Assembly (NCBI GenBank): GCA_038231775.1
Contig: JBBRKS010000186.1
Span: 1-7,256 of the forward strand
Length of the DNA: 7,256 nt
Direction of reading: 5' to 3'
From: Stagnihabitans sp038231775
GTDB taxonomy: Bacteria; Pseudomonadota; Alphaproteobacteria; Rhodobacterales; Rhodobacteraceae
The notes beneath the pieces are model-generated. The model saw only the letters and a list, made by a program, of their open reading frames with translations. It had not been told where the DNA came from and did not search any database. The translations under genes and the position numbers were made by a program. Each line of letters opens with the position of its first letter. The first letter of the stretch is position 1. Shown one piece after another: positions 1 to 5,168 of this stretch.

Positions 1-197
1 AACTTGTCAGCCAGTTCGATTTCCTTGGCAACCGTCACACCGTCTTTGGTGATGCGCGGTGCGCCAAAGGACTTGTCGATGACCACGTTGCGGCCTTTGG
101 GCCCCAGGGTCACTTTAACCGCATCCGCAAGGATGTTCACGCCGCGCAGCATACGGTCGCGGGCATCGGTATCAAAACGTACGTCTTTAGCAGCCAT
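1..197 (-). CDS. groEL: 60 kDa chaperonin GroEL (5' part, runs off the left edge)
   Basis: Only the first 65 codons are in the window. GroEL is the cytoplasmic ATP-driven folding chamber that works with the GroES lid. The translated N-terminus begins MAAKDVRFDTDARDRML and contains the nucleotide-binding stretch LGPKGRNV (residues 31-38) and ITKDGVTVAKEIEL, with the conserved Asp52, all diagnostic of group I chaperonins. The start ATG (complement 195-197) has a GGGAG Shine-Dalgarno at complement 206-210, eight bases away. It lies 59 bases after the groES stop on the same strand, so it is the second gene of a groESL operon controlled by the CIRCE element upstream of groES. Whether this is the only groEL copy cannot be judged here; many alphaproteobacteria have several. 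Confidence 0.98.
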   Translation of the reverse strand, partial: MAAKDVRFDTDARDRMLRGVNILADAVKVTLGPKGRNVVIDKSFGAPRITKDGVTVAKEIELADK

Positions 198-226
198 TGT
201 GCTAACTCCCGTTTGAATGGTTGAAA

Positions 227-242
227 GGCGCGCTCACGCGCC
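227..242 (-). promoter_or_regulatory. Intercistronic hairpin between groES and groEL
   Basis: A perfect inverted repeat, GGCGCG-TGAG-CGCGCC on the transcribed strand, gives a 6-bp all-GC stem with a 4-base loop. It sits 14 bases after the groES stop and about 17 bases before the groEL Shine-Dalgarno. A hairpin at this place is known in other alphaproteobacterial groESL operons (Agrobacterium), where the message is cleaved between the two genes. A processing, stabilising or attenuating role here is inferred. There is only a weak CTTTC after it, so it is not a strong terminator. Confidence 0.6.
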
Positions 243-256
243 GATGGAAAAGCGAC

Positions 257-544
257 TTAGGAGATGATCCCCATGATGTCGCTTTCCTTCATGATCAGCA
301 GATCGACGCCGTCAAGCTTGACTTCGGTGCCCGACCATTTGCCGAACAGGATGCGGTCGCCAGCTTTGACCGACGGTGCGATCAGCTCGCCCGAATCCTT
401 GCGCGCGCCTTCACCCACCGAGATGATTTCGCCTTCAGCGGGTTTTTCCTTGGCGCTTTCCGGGATGATCAAGCCGCCCTTGGTTTTGTCTTCGCCTTCG
501 ATACGCTTGACCAGCACGCGGTCATGCAGAGGTTTAAAAGCCAT
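257..544 (-). CDS. groES: 10 kDa co-chaperonin GroES
   Basis: GroES is the heptameric lid of the GroEL folding chamber. The 95-residue product has the usual family length. It starts MAFKPLHDRVLVKR, carries the mobile loop with GGLIIP (residues 23-28) that contacts GroEL, and has the roof-loop region around EGARKDSGE followed by AGDRILFGKWSGTEVK and a C-terminal DLLIMKESDIMGII, all typical of alphaproteobacterial GroES. The reading frame stays open upstream to an ATG at complement 584-586, but that start would lie inside the CIRCE region. The ATG at complement 542-544 is preferred because a GGGAG ribosome-binding site (complement 554-558) lies nine bases upstream and the product then begins like other GroES proteins. 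It is the first gene of the operon, with groEL next. Confidence 0.97.
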   Translation of the reverse strand: MAFKPLHDRVLVKRIEGEDKTKGGLIIPESAKEKPAEGEIISVGEGARKDSGELIAPSVKAGDRILFGKWSGTEVKLDGVDLLIMKESDIMGIIS

Positions 545-579
545 CTGGTAACACTCCCTAGGTTCCAGGTTAATCCGGG

Positions 580-606
580 TTAGCACTCATATTGGGTGAG
601 TGCTAA
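580..606 (-). promoter_or_regulatory. CIRCE operator (HrcA binding site)
   Basis: The sequence TTAGCACTC, nine bases, GAGTGCTAA matches the canonical CIRCE inverted repeat with no mismatch. CIRCE binds the HrcA repressor, which needs GroEL to fold, so chaperonin shortage derepresses groESL. It lies 35 bases upstream of the groES start and just downstream of the predicted -10 box, so it covers the expected transcription start and the beginning of the leader. hrcA itself is not in the window. Confidence 0.97.
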
Positions 607-613
607 CGAAGCT

Positions 614-642
614 GACCTAAGCGCTGAAAGGCGGTCTGTCAA
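614..642 (-). promoter_or_regulatory. groESL promoter
   Basis: On the minus strand a perfect -35 box TTGACA (complement 637-642) is followed after 17 bases by TAGGTC (complement 614-619); the overlapping hexamer TTAGGT gives a 16-base spacer. Transcription would begin near position 607, directly at the CIRCE operator, which is the expected geometry for HrcA repression. Part of the -35 region also resembles the TTG core of heat-shock sigma32 promoters, so dual sigma use is possible but not shown. Confidence 0.75.
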
Positions 643-655
643 CACCGCAGGTGGC

Positions 656-688
656 AAAAAACCTTGCGCAATCACCGCGTGGGCGGTG
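656..688 (-). terminator. Possible terminator of trxC
   Basis: Read in the direction of trxC, a perfect 6-bp stem CACCGC-CCAC-GCGGTG (complement 673-688) begins 18 bases after the trxC stop, and a run of six T (complement 656-661) follows. The T run lies eleven bases beyond the stem instead of directly after it, so the arrangement is not canonical. It would separate trxC from groESL, which lies downstream on the same strand and has its own promoter. Confidence 0.4.
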
Positions 689-706
689 GACCGCTTGGCC
701 TGAAGC

Positions 707-1153
707 CTAGGTCAGCCCCGCCACATGGCCGCGCACAAACGCCTCGATCTCGGCAGCGGGGCGGGCACCGGGCAGGCGGGCAATCTCACGCCCCTTGTGC
801 CACAGAATCAGCAGGGGAATGCCCCTGATCGCCAGACGCTGCGACACAGCCGGGTGATCTTCCGTGTTGATCTTGGCAAAGCGCACGCGGCCCGCCAAGC
901 CCTTGGCAGCCTTGGCATATTCCGGTGCCATCATGCGGCACGGCCCGCACCACGGTGCCCAGTAGTCCACGATGGTGGGCATATCATCGGACCGTGTGAC
1001 CTTGTCGTGCACGCCAAGGTCGAACTCGACCACTTTGGCGCCCGCCAACGCCTCACCGCAACTGCCACATTTGGGACCAGCGGACAGCCGGTCCACCGGC
1101 ACCCGGTTGGCTTGCCCGCAGGTGGCACAGGTCAGTCTGACGGTGTCTTGCAT
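707..1153 (-). CDS. trxC: Thioredoxin 2 (TrxC) with N-terminal zinc ribbon
   Basis: This is a 148-residue cytoplasmic protein-disulfide reductase. Residues 1-35 hold two CxxC pairs (Cys9/Cys12 and Cys29/Cys32), the zinc-binding ribbon that distinguishes TrxC from TrxA. The thioredoxin fold follows, with YWAPWCGPC (active-site Cys69 and Cys72), RFAKINTEDHP, and the cis-proline loop GIP (Pro113). The length fits TrxC (about 140 residues). TrxC usually takes electrons from thioredoxin reductase and is often linked to oxidative stress, which is family knowledge. The ATG at complement 1151-1153 has AAGGGG seven bases upstream. A TTGAAA at complement 1204-1209 could be a -35 box, but no convincing -10 follows. 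It is divergent from the TraB/GumN gene, with 149 bases between the two start codons. Confidence 0.95.
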   Translation of the reverse strand: MQDTVRLTCATCGQANRVPVDRLSAGPKCGSCGEALAGAKVVEFDLGVHDKVTRSDDMPTIVDYWAPWCGPCRMMAPEYAKAAKGLAGRVRFAKINTEDHPAVSQRLAIRGIPLLILWHKGREIARLPGARPAAEIEAFVRGHVAGLT

Positions 1154-1191
1154 CCTGCGGCCCCTTGCGCTGCTTTCCCCTAAGATGCGCA

Positions 1192-1207
1192 GGAAGCTTC
1201 GGCTTTC
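1192..1207 (+). promoter_or_regulatory. UUCG-tetraloop hairpin upstream of the TraB/GumN gene
   Basis: GGAAGC-TTCG-GCTTTC folds into a 6-bp stem (one G-U pair) closed by C(UUCG)G, an unusually stable RNA loop when read on the plus strand. It begins six bases after a TAAGAT hexamer (1181-1186) that could be a -10 box, but no good -35 box is present. If that were the promoter, the hairpin would sit at the very 5' end of the message. It could instead be chance or the remnant of a terminator; no T run follows on the plus strand. Confidence 0.4.
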
Positions 1208-1240
1208 AAGCCCCGAACGTGGCTCAACTGCTCTTCCCCC

Positions 1241-1269
1241 GCCCCCGATCCCGTGCCAGAATTGGGGGC
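1241..1269 (+). promoter_or_regulatory. GC-rich hairpin in the TraB/GumN leader
   Basis: GCCCCCGAT (1241-1249) pairs with ATTGGGGGC (1261-1269) to give a 9-bp stem with one G-U pair and an 11-base loop. It ends 33 bases before the start codon at 1303. There is no T run on either strand, so it does not look like a simple terminator. A leader structure or a protein-binding inverted repeat are both possible; the function is not known. Confidence 0.45.
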
Positions 1270-1302
1270 CCGACTTGCCAGACCCAGCCCACAGGACCCT
1301 TC

Positions 1303-2292
1303 ATGCTTCCCCGCTTTGTCTTTGCCGTACCGTTCCTGTGGCCCGCGCTGGCCGGGGCTGACACCTGCCATGGGACCAACCTGATCGACGCCCTGCCGCC
1401 CGCCGAACTGGCCGCCGTCAAGGCAGATGCCGACGTGCCGTTTGCCCATGGCAACCAGTGGCGTGCTGTCAAAGACGGCACGCAGATCACGCTGGTCGGC
1501 GCGTATCACCTCAACGACCCGCGCTTTGATGCGATTGTGGCCAGCCTTGCGCCTGAACTGGACAAGGCCACAGCGCTGCTGGTCGAGGCGGGGCCGACCG
1601 AAGAGGCCGCGCTGAAGGCGGCGATGGCCGCCGACCCCACCCTGATGCTGATGACCACCGGGCCGACCCTGCCCGAACGCCTGCCGCCCGCCGAGTGGGC
1701 GCTGCTGTCTGACGCGTTGAAGGCGCGCGGCATGCCACCCTTCATGGCCGCCAAAATGCAGCCGTGGCTGGTCGCAAGCCTGCTGGACATGCCCGCCTGC
1801 AAATTCCCGCTGGCCGCAGGGGCCGATCAGGGTCTGGACAAACGCCTGATGGCCGAGGCTTTGGCACGCGGCTTGCCCATTCAGGCGCTGGAACCTTACG
1901 ACACCATTCTGGGCATCTTTGCGCAATTTTCCTCTGCCGATCAGCTGGCGATGCTGACCCAGACCGTTGCGATGGATGCAAGCTCTGACGATATGGCGGC
2001 CACCCTTGCCGACACCTACTTTGCCGGGGATAGCCGGTTGTTCTGGGCTTATTCGGCACGGGCCATGCTGACCCAACCCGGCATGACGCCGCAAAAAGCC
2101 GCAGCCGAACTGGCACTGGTCGACCGCGCCATGATCTCTGGCCGCAATGCCACCTGGATTCCCGTGCTGGAAAAGGCCGCCGCAAATGGCCCGGTGTTGG
2201 CCGTTTTTGGCGCACTTCACCTGCCCGGACAGACCGGCGTGCTGAACCTGCTGGCCAAAGACGGCTGGACCGTCACGGCGCTTGTACCATGA
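1303..2292 (+). CDS. Secreted TraB/GumN family protein (Tiki-like)
   Basis: The 329-residue product starts with a hydrophobic signal peptide (residues 1-19, ending AGA), so the mature protein should be exported to the periplasm or be anchored there. It carries the two GxxH motifs of the TraB/PrgY/GumN/Tiki superfamily: GAYH (66-69) near the N-terminus and GALH (303-306) near the C-terminus. A Glu in LLVEAGP (Glu95) matches the conserved acidic residue. Animal Tiki members are metalloproteases that use these histidines; the bacterial role is largely unproven. The frame is open upstream to 1165, but the ATG at 1303 is chosen because it gives the signal peptide directly and has AGGA six bases upstream. 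Mature cysteines Cys22 and one in MPACK could form a disulfide, which is inferred. The last codon overlaps the next gene in ATGA, so translation is probably coupled. Confidence 0.85.
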   Translation: MLPRFVFAVPFLWPALAGADTCHGTNLIDALPPAELAAVKADADVPFAHGNQWRAVKDGTQITLVGAYHLNDPRFDAIVASLAPELDKATALLVEAGPTEEAALKAAMAADPTLMLMTTGPTLPERLPPAEWALLSDALKARGMPPFMAAKMQPWLVASLLDMPACKFPLAAGADQGLDKRLMAEALARGLPIQALEPYDTILGIFAQFSSADQLAMLTQTVAMDASSDDMAATLADTYFAGDSRLFWAYSARAMLTQPGMTPQKAAAELALVDRAMISGRNATWIPVLEKAAANGPVLAVFGALHLPGQTGVLNLLAKDGWTVTALVP

Positions 2293-3044
2293 CGACACCC
2301 CTGCGCCATCAGACCCTGACAACTGTGCGCGTGCTGAACCTGGGCCTGTTCGACGTTGGCCCCGGCAAGCGCCTGATCCTGTGTCCGGGCTTTTTGTTGA
2401 CCACCGACGCCGGGACCCACATCCTGTTCGACACCGGCTTTCCCCCCGCCTACGCGGAAGATGAGCGCGCAGCCGCCGGGATTGACGGCCTTGACCGCTT
2501 CGGGCGGCTGGTCGGCTACACCAAGGACCACACGGCGGCGGGGGCGCTTGGCTTGCTGGGTCTGCAACCCAAAGACATCTCTTACCTCATCCTAAGCCAC
2601 AGCCATATCGACCATATAGGCTCACTTCCGCTGTTCGCGCATGCCGAAATCATCCTGACCAAGACCGAACGAGACCTGGCCGCGCCCTTGTATTTCGGCA
2701 GCGCCCGCCCGATGGCGTGGCCGCAGGCGCGCTACCGCACCATCAGCCGGGCCGCGCAAATCTGCCACGGCCTGCGCCTGATCCCGACACCGGGGCATAC
2801 TGCTGGCCACCTGTCCGCGCTGATCACCCTGCCGGGCCACACGCTTTTGCTGACCGCCGACGCGATCAACCGGGTGTCTGAACCGAGCGAGGGCTTTCCT
2901 GACGCCGACGATCCGGTCACCGCTGCCCGCTCTGCCACAAAACTTCGCCTCCTCGCGCGCCACACCGGGGCTGAAATCATCTACGGCCACGAACCCGCGC
3001 AGGCCCAAACCCTGCAAAACCGCATCTGGCCGCCAAACCCGTGA
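2289..3044 (+). CDS. Metallo-beta-lactamase-fold hydrolase, AHL-lactonase-like
   Basis: A 251-residue protein without a signal peptide, so probably cytoplasmic. It has the binuclear-metal motif SHSHIDHIG (His104, His106, Asp108, His109), then PTPGHTAGH (His170), TADA (Asp191) and YGHEP (His234). These ligands fall at nearly the same residue numbers as in the Bacillus N-acyl-homoserine lactonase AiiA, and an N-terminal FDTGFPP resembles that family. The AiiA catalytic Tyr194 is replaced by Asn194 (DAIN instead of DASY), so lactonase activity should not be assumed; another ester, lactone or thioester substrate is possible. The start ATG overlaps the TraB/GumN stop by four bases and has no strong ribosome-binding site, which suggests translational coupling. 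The substrate is unknown. Confidence 0.88.
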   Translation: MTTPLRHQTLTTVRVLNLGLFDVGPGKRLILCPGFLLTTDAGTHILFDTGFPPAYAEDERAAAGIDGLDRFGRLVGYTKDHTAAGALGLLGLQPKDISYLILSHSHIDHIGSLPLFAHAEIILTKTERDLAAPLYFGSARPMAWPQARYRTISRAAQICHGLRLIPTPGHTAGHLSALITLPGHTLLLTADAINRVSEPSEGFPDADDPVTAARSATKLRLLARHTGAEIIYGHEPAQAQTLQNRIWPPNP

Positions 3045-3087
3045 TGTGCACCTTACCCGCCACGCAGCCTGCGCCTGACAGCCTGCC

Positions 3088-3993
3088 GTGACCGATCAAA
3101 CCCCGACCAAAGACCACCGGACCGGCCTTTTGCTGGTGTTCGCCTCCACCCTCGCGTGGAGCACGGCAGGCCTGTTCACTCGCGCCGTGCAGGCCGACCT
3201 GTTCGCCATGCTGTTCTGGCGCGGCATCTTTGCCACTGCGGGCCTGCTGATCCTGCTGATCACGTTGCGCGGCACCGCGTCGTTGCGCGTCTTTTTGCGG
3301 ATGGGCTTTTGGGGTTGGGTCTACGCTGCGGCCTCGACCTGCGCGCTTTTTTGCTACATATCGTCGTTTCGCCTGACTTCGGTGGCCCATGTTGCGATCA
3401 TTTACGCCATAGTGCCGTTTTGTGCGGCGGGCCTGTCGTGGCTGATGCTGCACGAAAGACCAAAGCGCGACGCGATCCTTGCCAGTTCGGTGGCGCTGTT
3501 GGGCGCTGCAATCATGGTCGGGCTTGGCGGCGACGGCCACATCCTGGGCGACAGTCTGGCCTTTGTGATGACCATTCTGATGGCGCTGATGATCGTCATC
3601 TCGCGCCGCTATCCGGCGATGCCGACCCTGCACGCCGGGATGGTGTCGATCATCGCATCCTCGGTGATCAGCCTGCCGTTTGCCGGCAACCTGGCCCAAC
3701 CGGCCGCCCAATTGTGGTTGCTGATGGCGTTTGGCCTGATCAATTCAACCATGGGGTTCGCCCTGTTCGCCCTCGGCTCTCCGCGCATCGCCCCGATTGA
3801 AACCGCACTTTTGGGCGCGCTGGAGGCGCCGATTGCCCCCCTTTGGGTCTGGATCGCATATGACGAGCGGCCGTCACCCATCACCATCGGCGGCGCGGTT
3901 CTGGTCTTTGCCGCCGTCCTTTGGCACATCGCCCGCCAGCAGCGCGTTCACGCGCGACCCGACGCGCCCTCCCCGGCACTTCCCCCCTCATGA
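3088..3993 (+). CDS. EamA/DMT-superfamily membrane transporter
   Basis: A 301-residue inner-membrane protein with about ten hydrophobic segments arranged as two EamA repeats. The first repeat has WSTAGLFTRA, FWRG (residues 43-46) and ends in LHERPKRDAI; the second ends in YDERPSPITIGGAVLVF. The paired ERP motifs after the fourth and ninth segments are typical of drug/metabolite exporters of the RhaT/YdcZ kind. The substrate cannot be told from sequence. The start is a GTG at 3088: an in-frame TGA at 3076-3078 rules out any earlier start, and a later one would cut into the short cytoplasmic N-terminus before the first membrane segment. No clear Shine-Dalgarno precedes it. It follows the MBL gene after 43 bases, so it may be the third gene of that operon. 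The tail after the last segment is Arg/Pro-rich. Confidence 0.9.
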   Translation: MTDQTPTKDHRTGLLLVFASTLAWSTAGLFTRAVQADLFAMLFWRGIFATAGLLILLITLRGTASLRVFLRMGFWGWVYAAASTCALFCYISSFRLTSVAHVAIIYAIVPFCAAGLSWLMLHERPKRDAILASSVALLGAAIMVGLGGDGHILGDSLAFVMTILMALMIVISRRYPAMPTLHAGMVSIIASSVISLPFAGNLAQPAAQLWLLMAFGLINSTMGFALFALGSPRIAPIETALLGALEAPIAPLWVWIAYDERPSPITIGGAVLVFAAVLWHIARQQRVHARPDAPSPALPPS

Positions 3994-4004
3994 CAAAGGC
4001 CCGG

Positions 4005-4033
4005 GTGACAAATGCCCCGGCCCAATCTATAAG
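4005..4033 (+). promoter_or_regulatory. Probable sigma70 promoter of ppaC
   Basis: GTGACA (4005-4010) and TATAAG (4028-4033) each differ from consensus at one base and are separated by exactly 17 bases. Transcription would begin near 4040, leaving a leader of about 27 bases that contains the ppaC ribosome-binding site AAGGG (4055-4059). This suggests that ppaC can be expressed apart from the transporter gene just upstream. Confidence 0.6.
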
Positions 4034-4066
4034 CCGCCCAAATCCAGCACTTCAAAGGGTATCCCC

Positions 4067-4987
4067 ATGTCCATCAAGGTTTTCGGCCACAAATCCCCCG
4101 ACACCGATTCCACCGGCTCTCCGATCATCTGGGCGTGGTATTTGTCAGAGGTCAAAGGCACGCCCGCCAAACCCTATCTGCTGGGCGAACCCAACACCGA
4201 AGCGGCCTTTGTGCTGACCCATTGGGACCTGACCAAGCCAGAGATCATTGCCGATGTGACCGCCGCTGATGCCGTGGTGATCGTTGACACCAACAACCCC
4301 GCCGAACTGCCCGCCTCGATCAATGACGCCAACGTCATGGCGATCATCGACCACCACATGCTGGTCGGCGGCCTGAAAACCAAATCGCCGATCGACATCA
4401 CCATGCGCCCTTTGGCCTGCACCGCCACGATCCTGCACGACCTGATCGGTGCCGATCTGGCCAAGGCATCGCGCGGCATCAAAGGGGCGATGCTGTCGTG
4501 CATCTTGTCTGACACGCTGGAATTCCGCTCGCCCACCACCACCCCGCATGACAAGGCCGTGGCGCAAAAACTCGCCGCTGATCTGGGCGTGGATATCGCC
4601 ACCCTGTCGACCGCGCAGTTTGAGGCAAAGTCTGACATCTCGGCCTTTTCGGACGCCGTTCTGCTGCGGATGGATTCCAAAGAATACAACGTCGCGGGCA
4701 AGGAACTGCGGGTGTCCGTGCTGGAAACCACCGCGCCCAAGATCGTGCTGGACCGCAAAGCCTCGCTTATGGCGTCGATGATTGACGTGGCCAAGGAAGA
4801 CGGGGCCGATCAGGTGCTGCTGTTCGTGATCGACATCCTGAAAGAAGAGGCGACTCTGCTGGTGCCGAACGATCTGGTCAAGCAGATGGCTGAAGCGTCG
4901 TTTGGCTGCAAAGTCACCGGCGACACCGTGGTTCTGCCGGGCATCATGAGCCGTAAGAAGCAGATCATCCCGGCTTTGAAGATGTAA
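4067..4987 (+). CDS. ppaC: Manganese-dependent (family II) inorganic pyrophosphatase
   Basis: Hydrolyses pyrophosphate to phosphate in the cytoplasm, pulling biosynthetic reactions forward. The 306-residue product has the DHH/DHHA2 layout of family II enzymes: FGHKSPDTDS (metal ligands His8, Asp12, Asp14), IVDTNN (Asp74), IIDHH (His96, His97), SDTLEFRSPT (Asp149), FEAKSD (Lys188, likely substrate-binding) and the C-terminal signature SRKKQIIP (295-302). Length fits the family (about 310). The motif usually written DHNE is DTNN here, so the residue after the metal-ligand Asp74 is Thr instead of His. The frame is open upstream to 3797, overlapping the transporter gene, but the ATG at 4067 gives the family N-terminus and has AAGGG seven bases upstream. 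It has its own promoter-like sequence and is followed by a long hairpin. Confidence 0.96.
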   Translation: MSIKVFGHKSPDTDSTGSPIIWAWYLSEVKGTPAKPYLLGEPNTEAAFVLTHWDLTKPEIIADVTAADAVVIVDTNNPAELPASINDANVMAIIDHHMLVGGLKTKSPIDITMRPLACTATILHDLIGADLAKASRGIKGAMLSCILSDTLEFRSPTTTPHDKAVAQKLAADLGVDIATLSTAQFEAKSDISAFSDAVLLRMDSKEYNVAGKELRVSVLETTAPKIVLDRKASLMASMIDVAKEDGADQVLLFVIDILKEEATLLVPNDLVKQMAEASFGCKVTGDTVVLPGIMSRKKQIIPALKM

Positions 4988-4999
4988 GCAGGCGTTGCG

Positions 5000-5042
5000 T
5001 TTTCGCACGGATTGGCGGCGTATGACCCCATCCGTGCGGAAA
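5000..5042 (+). terminator. Long hairpin after ppaC, likely terminator
   Basis: Thirteen paired positions, TTTTCGCACGGAT (5000-5012) with ATCCGTGCGGAAA (5030-5042), including one G-U pair, enclose a 17-base loop. It begins 13 bases after the ppaC stop. There is no T run after the stem on the plus strand, so termination would be by a non-canonical or Rho-assisted route; 3'-end protection is an alternative. Confidence 0.55.
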
Positions 5043-5049
5043 TCTGTGA

Positions 5050-5080
5050 AAGACGGAATGAAGACGGAATGAAGACGGAA
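5050..5080 (+). repeat. 11-bp tandem repeat, about 2.8 copies
   Basis: The unit AAGACGGAATG occurs at 5050-5060 and 5061-5071, followed by a nine-base partial copy at 5072-5080 that runs into a short A tract. All copies are identical. It lies between the ppaC hairpin and the HAD gene, in a stretch with no gene. Slippage during replication is the simplest origin. A set of binding sites one helical turn apart (11 bp) cannot be excluded. Confidence 0.85.
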
Positions 5081-5168
5081 AAAAGATTGTTAACCTTTGT
5101 CGAAATCCCGCCTTTTCAACCGCTTGGCGACCGACCTTAAACCAGCAATCCGATAGGCAGAAGCCGCC

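Noticed and set aside
725..1183. A 152-codon open frame on the plus strand opposite trxC
   Set aside because: The minus strand encodes an unmistakable thioredoxin 2; the plus-strand frame shows no domain.
1165..1302. N-terminal extension of the TraB/GumN protein from ATG 1165
   Set aside because: It would overlap both leader hairpins, place the signal peptide internally and lacks family resemblance; ATG 1303 with AGGA upstream fits better.
1180..2322. A 380-codon open frame on the minus strand opposite the TraB/GumN gene
   Set aside because: It is antisense to a gene with a signal peptide and family motifs, it has a Gln/Gly/Arg/His-rich low-complexity composition typical of high-GC shadow frames, and no domain is recognisable.
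2977..3711. A 244-codon open frame on the minus strand opposite the transporter
   Set aside because: Very Arg/His/Gln-rich, antisense to a membrane protein gene with two EamA repeats; no independent support.
3998..4022. Hairpin GGCCCGGG / CCCCGGCC as terminator of the transporter gene
   Set aside because: The stem has a central mismatch, there is no T run, and it overlaps the better supported ppaC promoter.
3797..4066. N-terminal extension of PpaC from ATG 3797
   Set aside because: It would overlap the transporter gene by about 200 bases and add a Pro/Ser/Arg-rich stretch absent from the family; ATG 4067 has a proper ribosome-binding site.
4145..5008. A 287-codon open frame on the minus strand opposite ppaC
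   Set aside because: Shadow of a clearly conserved pyrophosphatase gene; composition is rich in Gln, Gly, Arg and His with no recognisable motif.
5089..5094. GTTAAC as a CtrA-type site upstream of the HAD gene
   Set aside because: Only one half-site is present; the second TTAA at the required spacing is missing.
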